Assembly (NCBI GenBank): GCA_963703555.1
Contig: CAVPEV010000044.1
Span: forward strand, 62,001 to 126,000
Source of the DNA: CAVPEV01 sp963703555
GTDB lineage: Bacteria > Actinomycetota > Actinomycetes > Actinomycetales > Cellulomonadaceae
Reading direction: 5' to 3'
Length of the DNA stretch: 64,000 nt
Under the pieces are notes generated by a model. That model made no database searches, had not been told where the DNA came from, and saw only the letters and a list, made by a program, of their open reading frames with translations. The translations under genes were made by a program, and so were the position numbers. This document shows positions 51,640-60,029 of the stretch, piece by piece (the first letter of the stretch is position 1; each line of letters starts with the position of its first letter).

Positions 51640-54462
51640 TCAGTGGGCCGCGTGCTGGTGGCCGTAGCGGTGCGGGTCGGCGTCGAACGCGGCGGCGCAC
51701 CCTGGGGAGCAGAAGTAGAACGTGGTCCCGTCGTGCTCGCGGCTGGCCGCAGCGTTGGCCGGGTCGACCTTCATGCCGCAGACGGGGTCTACGACCTCGG
51801 TCGCGGCGGCCTCGGGGGTGTCGTCGTGGTGGTACATGGGGTTCTCCTCTTGTTCGTCGTGCTCACTTGCCAGCTCGACCACCGGGGCGGTGGCCGGGAT
51901 CATCGGATGCGCCGTGGCAGGGCGCGGAACGAAGCGCCGCAGCCGGTTGGCGTTGGTCACCACCGACAGCGACGACAGCGCCATCGCCAGGGCGGCGATC
52001 ATCGGGCTGAGCAGCAGCCCGAACGCCGGATACAGGGCGCCGGCGGCGATCGGGATGCCGATCGCGTTGTAGCCGAACGCGAAGCCCAGGTTCTGGCGGA
52101 TGTTGCGCATCGTCGCCCGGGACAGGTCGATCGCGGTGACCAGGGCGTCCAAGTTCCCCGAGATCAAGGTGATGTCCGAGGACTCGATAGCCACGTCGGT
52201 GCCGGTGCCGATCGCCGAGCCGACGTCGGCCTGGGCCAGAGCGGGGGCGTCGTTGATCCCGTCGCCCACCATCCCGACGACCCGGCCGCCGGCCTGTAGT
52301 CGCTTGACCTCGCGGGCCTTGTGCTGCGGCAGCACCTCGGCCACGACGCGACGGATGCCGACCTGGCGGGCGATGGCGGCAGCGGTGTTGCGGTTGTCGC
52401 CGGTCATCATCACGACGTCGATGCCACGGGCCGCCAGGTCGGCGATCGCCGCCGCCGAGCCGTGCTTGACCGGGTCGGCCACAGCGATGACGCCGGCCGG
52501 GTGCCCGTCCACGGCGACGAGCATCGGTGTCTTGCCGTCGCGGGCCAGGTCTTCCAGGTCGCCGAGCAGCCGGGTCGGGTCGATGCCGGCGCCGGTCAGC
52601 AGCCGCTGATTGCCGATGAGCACCTCGAGGTCGTCGACGCGGGCGCGCACGCCTTGACCGGTCACCGACTCGAACTCGCAGGCGCGCGTCGTGTCCAGGC
52701 CCCGCTGGAGGGCCCCGGCCAAGATTGCCGCGGCCAGAGGGTGCTCGGAATCGCGCTCAGCGGCAGCCACCAGGGACAGCAGCTTGTCAGCATCGAACCC
52801 ACTCACAGGCAACACGTCGGTCAGCTGGGGGGCGCCCTGGGTGATCGTGCCGGTCTTGTCCAGCACCACGGTGGTCAGCTTGTGCGCGGTCTCCAACGCC
52901 GCGGCAGAGCGGATCAGGATGCCGTGCGTGGCGCCTTTGCCGGTGCCAACCGTGATCGACAGCGGCGTGGCCAGCCCCAGGGCGCACGGGCAGGCGATGA
53001 CGAGCACGGACACCGCGGCCACCAGAGCGAACACCCCGGCCGGCGGCGGCCCGAGCAGCCACCAGACGACGAACGACCAGATCGCGATGGCCATGACCGC
53101 TGGCACGAAGTAGCCGGAGACCTTGTCCGCCAACCGCTGGATCGGGGCCTTGGAGCCCTGCGCCTCGCGCACGAGCTTGATGATCTGGGCAAGCATGGTG
53201 TCCGCGCCGACCTTGGTCGCGGTGTACCGCAGCGACCCGGTCTGGTTGATCGTCGCGCCGATCACGGTGTCACCAGCGCGCTTGAGAACCGGGATCGGCT
53301 CGCCGGTGACCATCGACTCGTCAACCGGGGACGCCCCGTCGCTGACCTGCCCGTCGACCGGCAGCTTCGCTCCGGGCCGGATGACGACGGTGTCGCCGAC
53401 GACGACGTCCTCGACGTTGACCTCGAGATGCGCACCGCCGCGCAGCACGCGGGCGGTGCGGGGCTGCAGCCCGATCAGGGCGCGAATCGCCTCCCCGGTG
53501 CCGGCCTTCGCCTTGGTCTCCAGCAGCCGGCCCACCAGGATGAGGGTGAGGATGACGCCGACCGCTTCGTAGTACACCTGCTGTGAGCTCTCCGGCAGCA
53601 GTCGGGGGGTGAACGTCGCGACCAGGCTGTATCCGAAGGCGGCGATGGTGCCGAGCGTGATCAGCGAGTTCATGTCGGCGGTGCGGTGCGACAGCGCGAG
53701 CCAACCGGTGCGGTGGATCGGCCAGCCCGGGTAGACCATCACCGGCGCGATCAGCAGCAGCTGGAACCAAGGCGTCAGCAGCAGCGCCGGCACCCACGTC
53801 GCACCGAACAGCGACTCGGCCATCACCGCGAACAGCACCGGGGCCGTGAGCACAGCCCCTGTCACGACACGTCGACCCAGGTCCGCGATCTCTGCGGCGC
53901 GTTCGGTCGCTTCGGCATCTGCCGACGACGTGCCCGCGTCCCGAGCCGCGCCGGCGGACGCCGCCGGACCGTCCGCGCTGCCGGTCGAACCGTCGTGCGG
54001 TGGGACCCCGTCACCACGGTGCGCCTGCTCCGGCAGGGTGACCGGCGCGGCCGGTCGCTCGAGCAGTGCTGTGGCCGCACCAGCGGAACGGCCGGAACCG
54101 GCGACGACCTTGACCGTCCCGTGCAGCATGTTCATCCCGCAGGCAAAGCCGTACTCGCCGGCCTCCTGCGGGGTGAACTCGACCGCAGTCGTCGCGTAGG
54201 CCGGCAGGGTCTGGTTGACCTTGAAGTCGGGGAACACGACACGTGCGGAGCAGTCGCCGGCCTCTTGCCGGTCGAACAGCAGCCGCACCGGCATGCCCTG
54301 GACCACCTCGATCACATCGGGGCTGTAGCCGCCCTTGACCGCGACCGTCAGCACCTGCGCACCCTGCTCGACCGTGGCCCGGTGCGAGTGGCGCGGACCG
54401 AAGAAGTACCAGCCCAGCAGCCCGGTCACGACCACCGCGACCGCGACGACGACGACGTCCAT
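51640..54462 (-). CDS. Copper P1B-type ATPase fused to N-terminal cupredoxin and C-terminal YHS domain
   Basis: 940 residues from ATG 54462. Order of domains: one membrane helix (VVVVAVAVVVTGLLGWYFFG), a cupredoxin-like domain (about 35-125; Cu-ligand pattern FACGMNMLHGTVKVV and an earlier Cys in AGDCSARVVF), a disordered linker, then the ATPase. The ATPase has TADMNSLITLG, VDESMVTGEPIPV, the metal motif IACPCALGLATP near 489, DKTGTITQGAP near 536, SEHPLAAAI and MVGDGINDAPALAQADVG. A YHS domain (DPVCGMKVDPANA ... FYFCSPGCAAAFDADPHRYG) ends it. It exports Cu+. Typical CopA proteins carry HMA domains instead; this three-part fusion is less common. A CsoR-like palindrome lies about 115 bp upstream. 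Confidence 0.93.
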   Translation of the reverse strand: MDVVVVAVAVVVTGLLGWYFFGPRHSHRATVEQGAQVLTVAVKGGYSPDVIEVVQGMPVRLLFDRQEAGDCSARVVFPDFKVNQTLPAYATTAVEFTPQEAGEYGFACGMNMLHGTVKVVAGSGRSAGAATALLERPAAPVTLPEQAHRGDGVPPHDGSTGSADGPAASAGAARDAGTSSADAEATERAAEIADLGRRVVTGAVLTAPVLFAVMAESLFGATWVPALLLTPWFQLLLIAPVMVYPGWPIHRTGWLALSHRTADMNSLITLGTIAAFGYSLVATFTPRLLPESSQQVYYEAVGVILTLILVGRLLETKAKAGTGEAIRALIGLQPRTARVLRGGAHLEVNVEDVVVGDTVVIRPGAKLPVDGQVSDGASPVDESMVTGEPIPVLKRAGDTVIGATINQTGSLRYTATKVGADTMLAQIIKLVREAQGSKAPIQRLADKVSGYFVPAVMAIAIWSFVVWWLLGPPPAGVFALVAAVSVLVIACPCALGLATPLSITVGTGKGATHGILIRSAAALETAHKLTTVVLDKTGTITQGAPQLTDVLPVSGFDADKLLSLVAAAERDSEHPLAAAILAGALQRGLDTTRACEFESVTGQGVRARVDDLEVLIGNQRLLTGAGIDPTRLLGDLEDLARDGKTPMLVAVDGHPAGVIAVADPVKHGSAAAIADLAARGIDVVMMTGDNRNTAAAIARQVGIRRVVAEVLPQHKAREVKRLQAGGRVVGMVGDGINDAPALAQADVGSAIGTGTDVAIESSDITLISGNLDALVTAIDLSRATMRNIRQNLGFAFGYNAIGIPIAAGALYPAFGLLLSPMIAALAMALSSLSVVTNANRLRRFVPRPATAHPMIPATAPVVELASEHDEQEENPMYHHDDTPEAAATEVVDPVCGMKVDPANAAASREHDGTTFYFCSPGCAAAFDADPHRYGHQHAAH

Positions 54463-54575
54463 GGCTCGTAGACCCCTTCCCTGCATGTCCCCACTGCCGG
54501 CGGCAATTGGCCCCCACGGGCTCGGGTGCACCCTGCAACACCGCAGTCGTACTGTCGGCGCGATCCGGCAACCCG

Positions 54576-54592
54576 ATACCCCGCGGGGGTAT
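54576..54592. promoter_or_regulatory. CsoR-like operator in the copA/thioredoxin divergent promoter
   Basis: ATACCCCGCGGGGGTAT is a perfect palindrome with 7-bp arms around GCG. It matches the G-tract palindromes bound by copper-sensing CsoR repressors. It lies between the copper ATPase (start 54462, minus) and the thioredoxin-like gene (start 54703, plus), so it could control both. No csoR gene is in the window. Confidence 0.75.
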
Positions 54593-54702
54593 TCCGAGCG
54601 TAGACCGCTGAATGCTGCGCTGAGCGTGCGTCCCGATGGAGATTCGATGAAGCACGCGATCGTGGACGCCTCCTCGTCGCCGCGACGACGCATGCTGGGG
54701 CT

Positions 54703-55005
54703 GTGCGACTTCAGCTGCTGTACTTCGACGGGTGTCCCAACTGGCAGGTCATGGAGGCGCGGCTCCGAGCGGCCGTGACGACCTCGGGCCGCACGGGCGA
54801 GGTGGAGCGGGTCCTGGTCAGGACCCCGGAGGAAGCGACGGCTCTGGCCTTCCACGGATCCCCCTCCGTCCTGGTGGACGGCAGGGACCCGTTTGCCGAG
54901 GCCGACGCGCCGGTCGGACTGCTCTGCCGGATCTACCGCACCCCCGATGGCCTCGCCGGGTCGCCCACGACAACGCAGCTGATCGAGGTTCTGTCCCGGG
55001 GCTGA
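54703..55005 (+). CDS. Small thioredoxin-like protein
   Basis: 100 residues from GTG 54703. The start MRLQLLYFDGCPNWQVMEAR has a beta-strand followed by a CPNW motif (one Cys only, where thioredoxins have CxxC). PSVLVDGRDPFA supplies the cis-Pro region. This matches small thioredoxin-like proteins often found beside merB or copper genes. A redox or metal-relay role is inferred from the neighbour; the single Cys speaks against disulfide exchange by the classical mechanism. Divergent from the copper ATPase, with the CsoR-like site between them. Confidence 0.75.
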   Translation: MRLQLLYFDGCPNWQVMEARLRAAVTTSGRTGEVERVLVRTPEEATALAFHGSPSVLVDGRDPFAEADAPVGLLCRIYRTPDGLAGSPTTTQLIEVLSRG

Positions 55006-55113
55006 CGCGGTGCAACGTCAGGCACGAACGGCCCCGGCCTGTAGCCCTCCCCCGGGCGTGGTGCTGCTTCGTCGAGCCCGGCAAGGACGTGGTGAGCCGG
55101 GCTGGCCGGCCTT

Positions 55114-55341
55114 TCAGACCGGTGCGGGGTGGGTATGGCCGCCGCCCACGTGCAGTGCCGCCGGTTCGGACCGGAAGGCAACGATCGCCGCGACGACGGT
55201 GGTCGCCGGGATCGCCACCAGCAGGGCGGGCCGGGCCACGTGCGAGCCGGCCCAGGTTCGACGCCGGGATGCTCGCGCTGTGGGGTGGTGCCGGCGTGCT
55301 CGCCGGCCCGGTCCGCAGGCTCCTTCGGGGGAGCTGCTCAC
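55114..55341 (-). CDS. Possible small membrane protein with His-rich tail
   Basis: A 75-codon frame from GTG 55341. One hydrophobic helix (ALLVAIPATTVVAAIVAF) is followed by RSEPAALHVGGGHTHPAPV. It begins 15 bp behind the His-rich peptide gene on the same strand. The short His tail would fit metal binding, but the N-terminal 30 residues look like random GC-rich translation, so it may be a remnant of a larger membrane protein. The rest of 55006-55355 shows no other feature. Confidence 0.3.
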   Translation of the reverse strand: MSSSPEGACGPGRRARRHHPTARASRRRTWAGSHVARPALLVAIPATTVVAAIVAFRSEPAALHVGGGHTHPAPV

Positions 55342-55355
55342 CGAGTCGTCGGCGC

Positions 55356-55535
55356 TCAGGAGATGCGCTCGTGGTTCTCACGCGTCAGCTGCGGGGGCAC
55401 GTCCGCCTGCTCGTGACCGTTGGCGAGCGTGGTGCTGTGGCCGGCTCCGCAGTGGTCATGGGCCCCGGCGCCATTGACTGGGCCGTCGCCACCGTGATCC
55501 TGGTCGTGGCCACCGTTCTTGAGGTGGTACTTCAT
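55356..55535 (-). CDS. 59-residue His-rich peptide, probable metal binder
   Basis: ATG 55535 to stop 55356-55358. The sequence starts MKYHLKNGGHDQDHGGDGPV and goes on to GAHDHCGAGHS and LANGHEQADVPPQLTRENHE. It holds about nine His and one Cys, no signal peptide and no membrane helix. The ATG overlaps the stop of the histidine-kinase remnant (ATGA), so it was translationally coupled to the two-component genes. Cytoplasmic metal buffering is inferred from composition. It resembles no family I can name. Confidence 0.6.
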   Translation of the reverse strand: MKYHLKNGGHDQDHGGDGPVNGAGAHDHCGAGHSTTLANGHEQADVPPQLTRENHERIS

Positions 55536-56150
55536 CGCAGTCCCTTCGTGACGGGCGCGTGCCCGTCCAGTTGTTCCCGGAACTGGCGGTATGTGTCGAG
55601 GTCGATGTCCGCGATGAAGGCTTGCTGAAGATCGCCCCAGGCGGGCGGCAGGTCGATCTCGAACCGTGTCCCGCGACCGGCCCCGCCGCTGTGCGCCGTG
55701 ATCGTGCCGCCGTGGGCTTGGGCCAGGGCTTTGACGATCGCCAACCCAGGGCCGTCACCGAGGTGAACTCGGTGCGGGTCAACGCAACCGGTTCGCCGCC
55801 AGCTCGCGGGGCCGAAACGGCTTGGCCATGTAGTCGTCAGCGCCCACCCACAGCCCGATGAAGGCGTCGAGCTCCTCGGTGCGGGCCGTCAGGATGATGA
55901 CGTACACGTCGGAGAACGTGCGCACCTGCCAGCAGACCTCGACCCGGTCCAGGCCGGGCAGACCCAGGTCGAGCACAATCACCTCGGGGTCATGCTCGCG
56001 TGGCAGCTGGACCGCCTCGGCCCGTCGAAGGCCAGGCCGAACTCGAATCCGTCGTGTTCGAGGTAGCCCGCGATCAGGCGCCAGCGCTTGCTCGTCGTCC
56101 ACGACCAGGGCACGTCGCGGGTCGGGTCTCGGTGCGTCCGTGCCGTCAGT
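55532..56150 (-). pseudogene. Remnant of a two-component system (receiver and kinase ends joined)
   Basis: The upstream part is a response-regulator receiver domain in three frames (ALVVDDEQALA; LIAGYLEHDGFEFGLAFDG; PEVIVLDLGLPGLDRVEVCW, VIILTARTEELDAFIGLWVG, ADDYMAKPFRPREL). Directly behind it, at about 55790-55745, comes the C-terminal end of a histidine-kinase ATPase domain (AIVKALAQAHGGTITAHSGG, AGRGTRFEIDLPPAW). The DNA-binding domain of the regulator and nearly all of the kinase are missing, so an internal deletion joined the two genes. It presumably once regulated the metal genes around it (inference). Confidence 0.75.
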
Positions 56151-56319
56151 GTGCCCACCGCGGAACTGATGCCGGCACTGCGGCAGTGCAGGTGGGCGCC
56201 AACTTCATCGAACCTTGACGGAAACGACACCGCCTGCGCTGGACGTCGCACCGACGATCGATCGTGGTGCTGGTCTGTCACATCTGCCAGCTCGCGCCCC
56301 TCGGCAGATCGGAGACATG

Positions 56320-56637
56320 GTGAGCCCAGCCCCGTCCGGCATCGTCCGGATCACGGTCGTGCCATCGCCGGCGTGCCACTTCTGCGACGACGCGGACCGC
56401 ACCCTGGCCGAGCTGGCGTCCACGTTCGTGTTCGACGTCGAGCGGGTGCCCATCGAGACCCCCGACGGTCGGCACCTGGTCGCCGAGCACCGACCTGCCC
56501 TGGCTCCGCTGGTGCTGGTCGACGGGGAGTACTTCAGCTCCGGGCGCCTGCCTCGCAAGAAGCTGACCCAGCTGCTGGCGACCCGGGCGACCCGCCTCGA
56601 CGGCGCCGCTGGCATGGTGGCTCCCAGTGGGCACTGA
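56320..56637 (+). CDS. Glutaredoxin-like protein
   Basis: 105 residues from GTG 56320 (GGAG five bases upstream; ATG 56317 also possible). RITVVPSPACHFCDDADRTL carries a CHFC redox motif in the thioredoxin position, followed by VERVPIETPDGRHLVAEHRP and the cis-Pro strand LAPLVLVDGEYFSSGRLPRK. A small cytoplasmic thiol-disulfide protein. The end overlaps the CcdA-like gene by 11 bp, so the two are coupled; it may supply electrons to the membrane carrier. Confidence 0.8.
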   Translation: MSPAPSGIVRITVVPSPACHFCDDADRTLAELASTFVFDVERVPIETPDGRHLVAEHRPALAPLVLVDGEYFSSGRLPRKKLTQLLATRATRLDGAAGMVAPSGH

Positions 56638-57643
56638 GCTCCTGGCGTCGCCCGTCGGCGGGGACCTGCTGACCGGCGGCAGCGTCGTTGCGGCTTTCCT
56701 CGCCGGCGGCGTGGCGCTGTTCGCGCCGTGCTGCATCGTGTTCCTCGCCCCCAGCTACCTGGCGGCGGCGGTGAAGAACGCCCGCTGGCGGCTGCTGCCG
56801 CTGACGTTCGTCTTCGCTGCCGGCCTGGCTCTCGTCCTGGTCCCGCTCACCCTCGGCGCCAGTGTCCTGGCCGGCGCAATCGCCCGGTACCACGCGCCGC
56901 TGTACTACACCGGCGGCGCGCTGATGGTCGCGCTGGCCGTCCTCACGCTGTCCGGACGGATGTGGTCGCTGCCGTCGTTCGTCCGGGCGCCGGACACCAC
57001 CCGTGCCGACAGTGGGAGCTTCTTCGCGCTCGGCGTGTTCTCCGGCATTGCGTCGTCGTGCTGCGCGCCCGTGCTCGTCGGAGTCATGACGTTGTCCGCG
57101 CTGGCCGCCAGTCCGGTCGGTGGCCTCGTGCTGGGCCTGGCGTACGTGTTCGGCATGGTGTTCCCGCTGTTCGTCATGGCCCTCCTGTGGGACAAGGCGA
57201 AGTTGAACGAGCGCCGGTTCTGGCGCGCCAGGCCCGTCCGCGTCCGCCTGGCCGGCCGTGTCCTGGTCACCAACACCGTCAACCTGATCGTCGCTGTCGG
57301 CTTCTTCACGATGGGCATCGCGATCATCGCCCTGGCCGACGAGAAAGACATGTCCCGCGGTAGCGCGGCACAGACCTGGATCTCCGACCGGCTCACCACC
57401 ACGTTCCTGCGCATCCAGGACTGGGCCTCCCCCGTCCCTGAGGTGCTCCAAGCGCTGCTGCTGTTCCTCGTCGTCGCCGCTCTGGTCGCGGCCACCCTCA
57501 CCGACCGCCGCAATGTCGTCGCCCCCGCCCGCCGGGGCGGCAACCCGGGCGACCCGGCGGACCCGGCGGACACCACCGACACCGACTCGCTCCAGGACAC
57601 CCGGTCCTGCCACCCGACACCCGCATCGAGGACTCAGCCATGA
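56627..57643 (+). CDS. CcdA/DsbD-type membrane thiol-electron carrier
   Basis: 338 residues from GTG 56627. Six or seven hydrophobic helices; two helices carry the paired cysteines FAPCCIVFLAP (near 34) and GIASSCCAPVLVGVM (near 145). CcdA proteins have one Cys per such helix, which move electrons from cytoplasmic thioredoxin to the outside; here each motif has a CC pair. A hydrophilic Arg/Asp/Thr-rich tail follows residue 300. It fits with the redoxin gene that overlaps its end by 4 bp. Exact partner proteins are inferred. Confidence 0.8.
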   Translation: MGTELLASPVGGDLLTGGSVVAAFLAGGVALFAPCCIVFLAPSYLAAAVKNARWRLLPLTFVFAAGLALVLVPLTLGASVLAGAIARYHAPLYYTGGALMVALAVLTLSGRMWSLPSFVRAPDTTRADSGSFFALGVFSGIASSCCAPVLVGVMTLSALAASPVGGLVLGLAYVFGMVFPLFVMALLWDKAKLNERRFWRARPVRVRLAGRVLVTNTVNLIVAVGFFTMGIAIIALADEKDMSRGSAAQTWISDRLTTTFLRIQDWASPVPEVLQALLLFLVVAALVAATLTDRRNVVAPARRGGNPGDPADPADTTDTDSLQDTRSCHPTPASRTQP

Positions 57644-58272
57644 CCTCCGGATCGGCCACCAAGCGCGCCCAAGAACGCCAAGAAGTCCTGCACGGGTTAC
57701 AGGCTGACCAGGCCGCGGCCCAACGCAGGCACCGCCTCATCGTCGGCGGCATCTGGACCGTCGCCCTGCTCGTCGTCGCCGGGCTCGTCACCGCCGCACT
57801 GCTGTCCTCCCGTCCGACGCAGGACACCGCCAGCCGCATGGCACCGGACTTCACGCTCACCGACTCCGACGGCGGCAGCCACACGCTGTCCGCACTGCGG
57901 GGCCACCCGGTACTGCTGTACTTCTCCGAGGGCGCCGGCTGCGACGCGTGCATCGTTCAGCAGGCCAAGATCGAGGCCGACCCTGGGTTCGCCGCAGCGG
58001 GCATCACCGAGCTGCCGATCGTCATGAACACGGCCGAGCAGATCAACGCCGACCGGCAGCGACTGGGCGGCAAGGACGCCTTCCTGCTCGACGACGGCAC
58101 CATCTCCCAGCAGTACGGGATGCTCGGCACCGGCATGCACGCCGGCCTGCCCGGACACGGGTTCGTCCTGGTGGACGCGGCCGGGAACCAGGTGTGGAAG
58201 GGCGACTACCCCTCGATGTGGATCGACCCCAAGGACCTGCTCAGCCTCGTCAAGGGCAAGCTCGGTCTCTAG
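57640..58272 (+). CDS. Membrane-anchored redoxin (AhpC/TSA-TlpA type)
   Basis: 210 residues. A coiled, charged N-terminus (ATKRAQERQEVLHGLQADQA), one membrane helix (IVGGIWTVALLVVAGLVTAA, about 32-55) and an extracytoplasmic thioredoxin fold: APDFTLTDSDGGSHTLSALR, VLLYFSEGAGCDACIVQQAK (CDAC motif), then QQYGMLGTGMHAGLPGHGFV and VDAAGNQVWKGDYPSMWID. It would take electrons from the CcdA-like protein and reduce disulfides or metal-bound thiols outside the cell. ATG overlaps the ccdA-like stop (ATGA). Confidence 0.85.
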   Translation: MTSGSATKRAQERQEVLHGLQADQAAAQRRHRLIVGGIWTVALLVVAGLVTAALLSSRPTQDTASRMAPDFTLTDSDGGSHTLSALRGHPVLLYFSEGAGCDACIVQQAKIEADPGFAAAGITELPIVMNTAEQINADRQRLGGKDAFLLDDGTISQQYGMLGTGMHAGLPGHGFVLVDAAGNQVWKGDYPSMWIDPKDLLSLVKGKLGL

Positions 58273-58304
58273 ACCGCACCACTCGAACACCGGAGGACTG
58301 CACC

Positions 58305-58463
58305 ATGCCCAGATGTCGCCACGCCCATGACGAGCGCCAGGACCACACCTGCACCGACGAGTGCACCTGCGAGCACCACACGGCCTCGACGCTCGTCGCC
58401 GTTCACGACGACGCCCCGGCGCTGGCGCCCCGCACGCCCGAGCCACCCACCCGGGCAGCCTGA
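58305..58463 (+). CDS. 52-residue Cys/His-rich peptide
   Basis: ATG 58305 with GGAGG eight bases upstream. MPRCRHAHDERQDHTCTDEC and TCEHHTAS give four Cys and six or more His within 30 residues, then an Ala/Pro tail. The pattern suggests a small metal-binding protein. It lies in the run between the redoxin and lgt genes and is likely co-transcribed. No known family is recognised; a metallothionein-like role is inference. Confidence 0.6.
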   Translation: MPRCRHAHDERQDHTCTDECTCEHHTASTLVAVHDDAPALAPRTPEPPTRAA

Positions 58464-58497
58464 CCCCGAGCGGGTCGGACGCCAGAGCGGACCCCCC

Positions 58498-59298
58498 ATG
58501 CGACCGGTCCTGTTCTCCTTCCTCGGCTTCGACGTTCAGTCCTACGGCCTGAGCAAAGGCCTGGCCGCGCTGCTGGCCGCCTTCCTGCTCGGCGGTGCTT
58601 TCGCCCGGCGCGGGCTGAAGAAGGACGACGCCTACTCGCTGGTGATCTGGGCCACGATCTGGGGCTTCGTCGGCGCCAAGGTCTACTTCCTGCTCGAGCA
58701 CACCGGTGAGATCACCTGGCACCACCTGGGCGGGTCCGGGTTCACCTGGTACGGCGGCCTGATCGGCGGCATCGCCACCTTCCTGGTCATCATCCGCCGC
58801 CGCCACCTGCCCGCCGCCTTCGTCGTCGACGCCGCGGCCATCCCCCTGACCTTGGCCTACGGGGTTGGCCGAATCGGCTGCTGGCTGTCCGGCGACGGCA
58901 CCTACGGCAAGCCCACCAGCCTGCCCTGGGGCGAGTGCTTCCCCAACGGCATGGTCGCCACCGACGTGCCCGTGCACCCCACGCCGCTGTACGAGGTGTT
59001 CGCCGCACTGTTCATCGCCGCGATCCTGTGGTGGCGGCAGCGGCGCAGCCGCCCGCCACTGGAGCTGCTCGGGGCGTACCTGATCCTCTCCGCCATCTCC
59101 CGATTCCTCGTCGAGATCCTGCGGGTCAACACCCCCGTCCTGTTGGGGCTCACCCAGCCGCAGCTGTGGGCGATCGCCAGCATCCTCGCCGGCGCCGCGA
59201 TCATCGTCCACGGCCGCCTGCGCCCATGGAGCGCCGAGCCCATCGCCCCGGTCAGCGACGGCGGAACCGCCGGGACGCACAACTTCATCAAGGCTTGA
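58498..59298 (+). CDS. lgt: Prolipoprotein diacylglyceryl transferase-like protein
   Basis: 266 residues, seven hydrophobic helices. Family motifs are FGFDVQSYGL-like GFDVQSYGLSKGLAALLAAF, GGLIGGIATFLVI, the signature LAYGVGRIGCWLSGDGTYGK (the Lgt GRxGNxxNxE region, here GRIGCWLSGDG), and PLYEVFAALF with LLGAYLILSAISRFLVEILR. Lgt adds diacylglycerol to the lipobox Cys. The Asn residues of the usual signature are replaced, as in a branch of Lgt-like proteins near redox and copper genes, so activity on the bulk of lipoproteins is uncertain. A general lgt would be expected elsewhere in the genome. The DUF305 lipoprotein follows directly. Confidence 0.85.
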   Translation: MRPVLFSFLGFDVQSYGLSKGLAALLAAFLLGGAFARRGLKKDDAYSLVIWATIWGFVGAKVYFLLEHTGEITWHHLGGSGFTWYGGLIGGIATFLVIIRRRHLPAAFVVDAAAIPLTLAYGVGRIGCWLSGDGTYGKPTSLPWGECFPNGMVATDVPVHPTPLYEVFAALFIAAILWWRQRRSRPPLELLGAYLILSAISRFLVEILRVNTPVLLGLTQPQLWAIASILAGAAIIVHGRLRPWSAEPIAPVSDGGTAGTHNFIKA

Positions 59299-59390
59299 TC
59301 GCATCGCAGACGGACCGCAATCAACTGTACCGGAGGCTAGGACCAAGGTCCCGGTCTCGGGACGGCCGTTCGAACTTCGAGGAGACACCG

Positions 59391-60029
59391 TTGCGTATCC
59401 GACACACCGCCGCCCTGAGCGCCCCGCTCCTGGCCGCCGGGCTCGCCCTGGCCGGCTGCTCCACCACCGCGTCCGAGCCCTTGACGCCGAGCACGACAAC
59501 GACAGCCAGCGAGCAGGCACCCAGCACGACCGCCACGGTGGGCGCCGCCAACCAGGCCGACGTGCAGTTCGCCCAGATGATGATCGTCCATCACCAAGGC
59601 GCCCTCGACATGGCCCGGCTGGCGGCCGACCGCGCAGCCCGCCCCGAGGTGCGCGAGCTCGCCGCGGACATCGAGGCGGCCCAGCAGCCGGAGATCGACA
59701 CCATGACCGGCTGGCTGGCCGAGTGGGACGCCGCGCCCCTGGCCTCCGGCGGCGCGATGCCCGGTATGGACCACGGGGCGATGAGCGAGTCCGGGGAAGG
59801 CGGCATGGCCAGCGACCAATCCATGACCCAACTGCAGAACGCGTCCGGGGCGGACTTCGACCGGCTCTTCCTGCAGCTGATGACCATCCACCACCAGGGC
59901 GCCGTAGACATGTCCGAAACAGAGGTCAACGCCGGTCAGAACGCCGCAGCGACCGCCCTGGCCCACAAGATCATCGTCGACCAGACCGCCGAGATCGACC
60001 TCATGGCCAAGCTGCTGGACGGTGAGTAG
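59391..60029 (+). CDS. DUF305 lipoprotein
   Basis: 212 residues from TTG 59391 (GAGGAG upstream). A lipoprotein signal (LSAPLLAAGLALAGCSTTAS, lipobox LAGC) and a Thr/Ser linker precede a ferritin-like helical DUF305 domain with two MxxHHQGAxDM motifs (FAQMMIVHHQGALDMARLAA and QLMTIHHQGAVDMSETEVNA) and a Met/His-rich loop (MPGMDHGAMS). These His/Met sites suggest copper or silver binding at the cell surface. It fits the copper gene setting and is a candidate client of the neighbouring Lgt-like enzyme. The following 60030-60264 has no visible feature. Confidence 0.85.
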   Translation: MRIRHTAALSAPLLAAGLALAGCSTTASEPLTPSTTTTASEQAPSTTATVGAANQADVQFAQMMIVHHQGALDMARLAADRAARPEVRELAADIEAAQQPEIDTMTGWLAEWDAAPLASGGAMPGMDHGAMSESGEGGMASDQSMTQLQNASGADFDRLFLQLMTIHHQGAVDMSETEVNAGQNAAATALAHKIIVDQTAEIDLMAKLLDGE

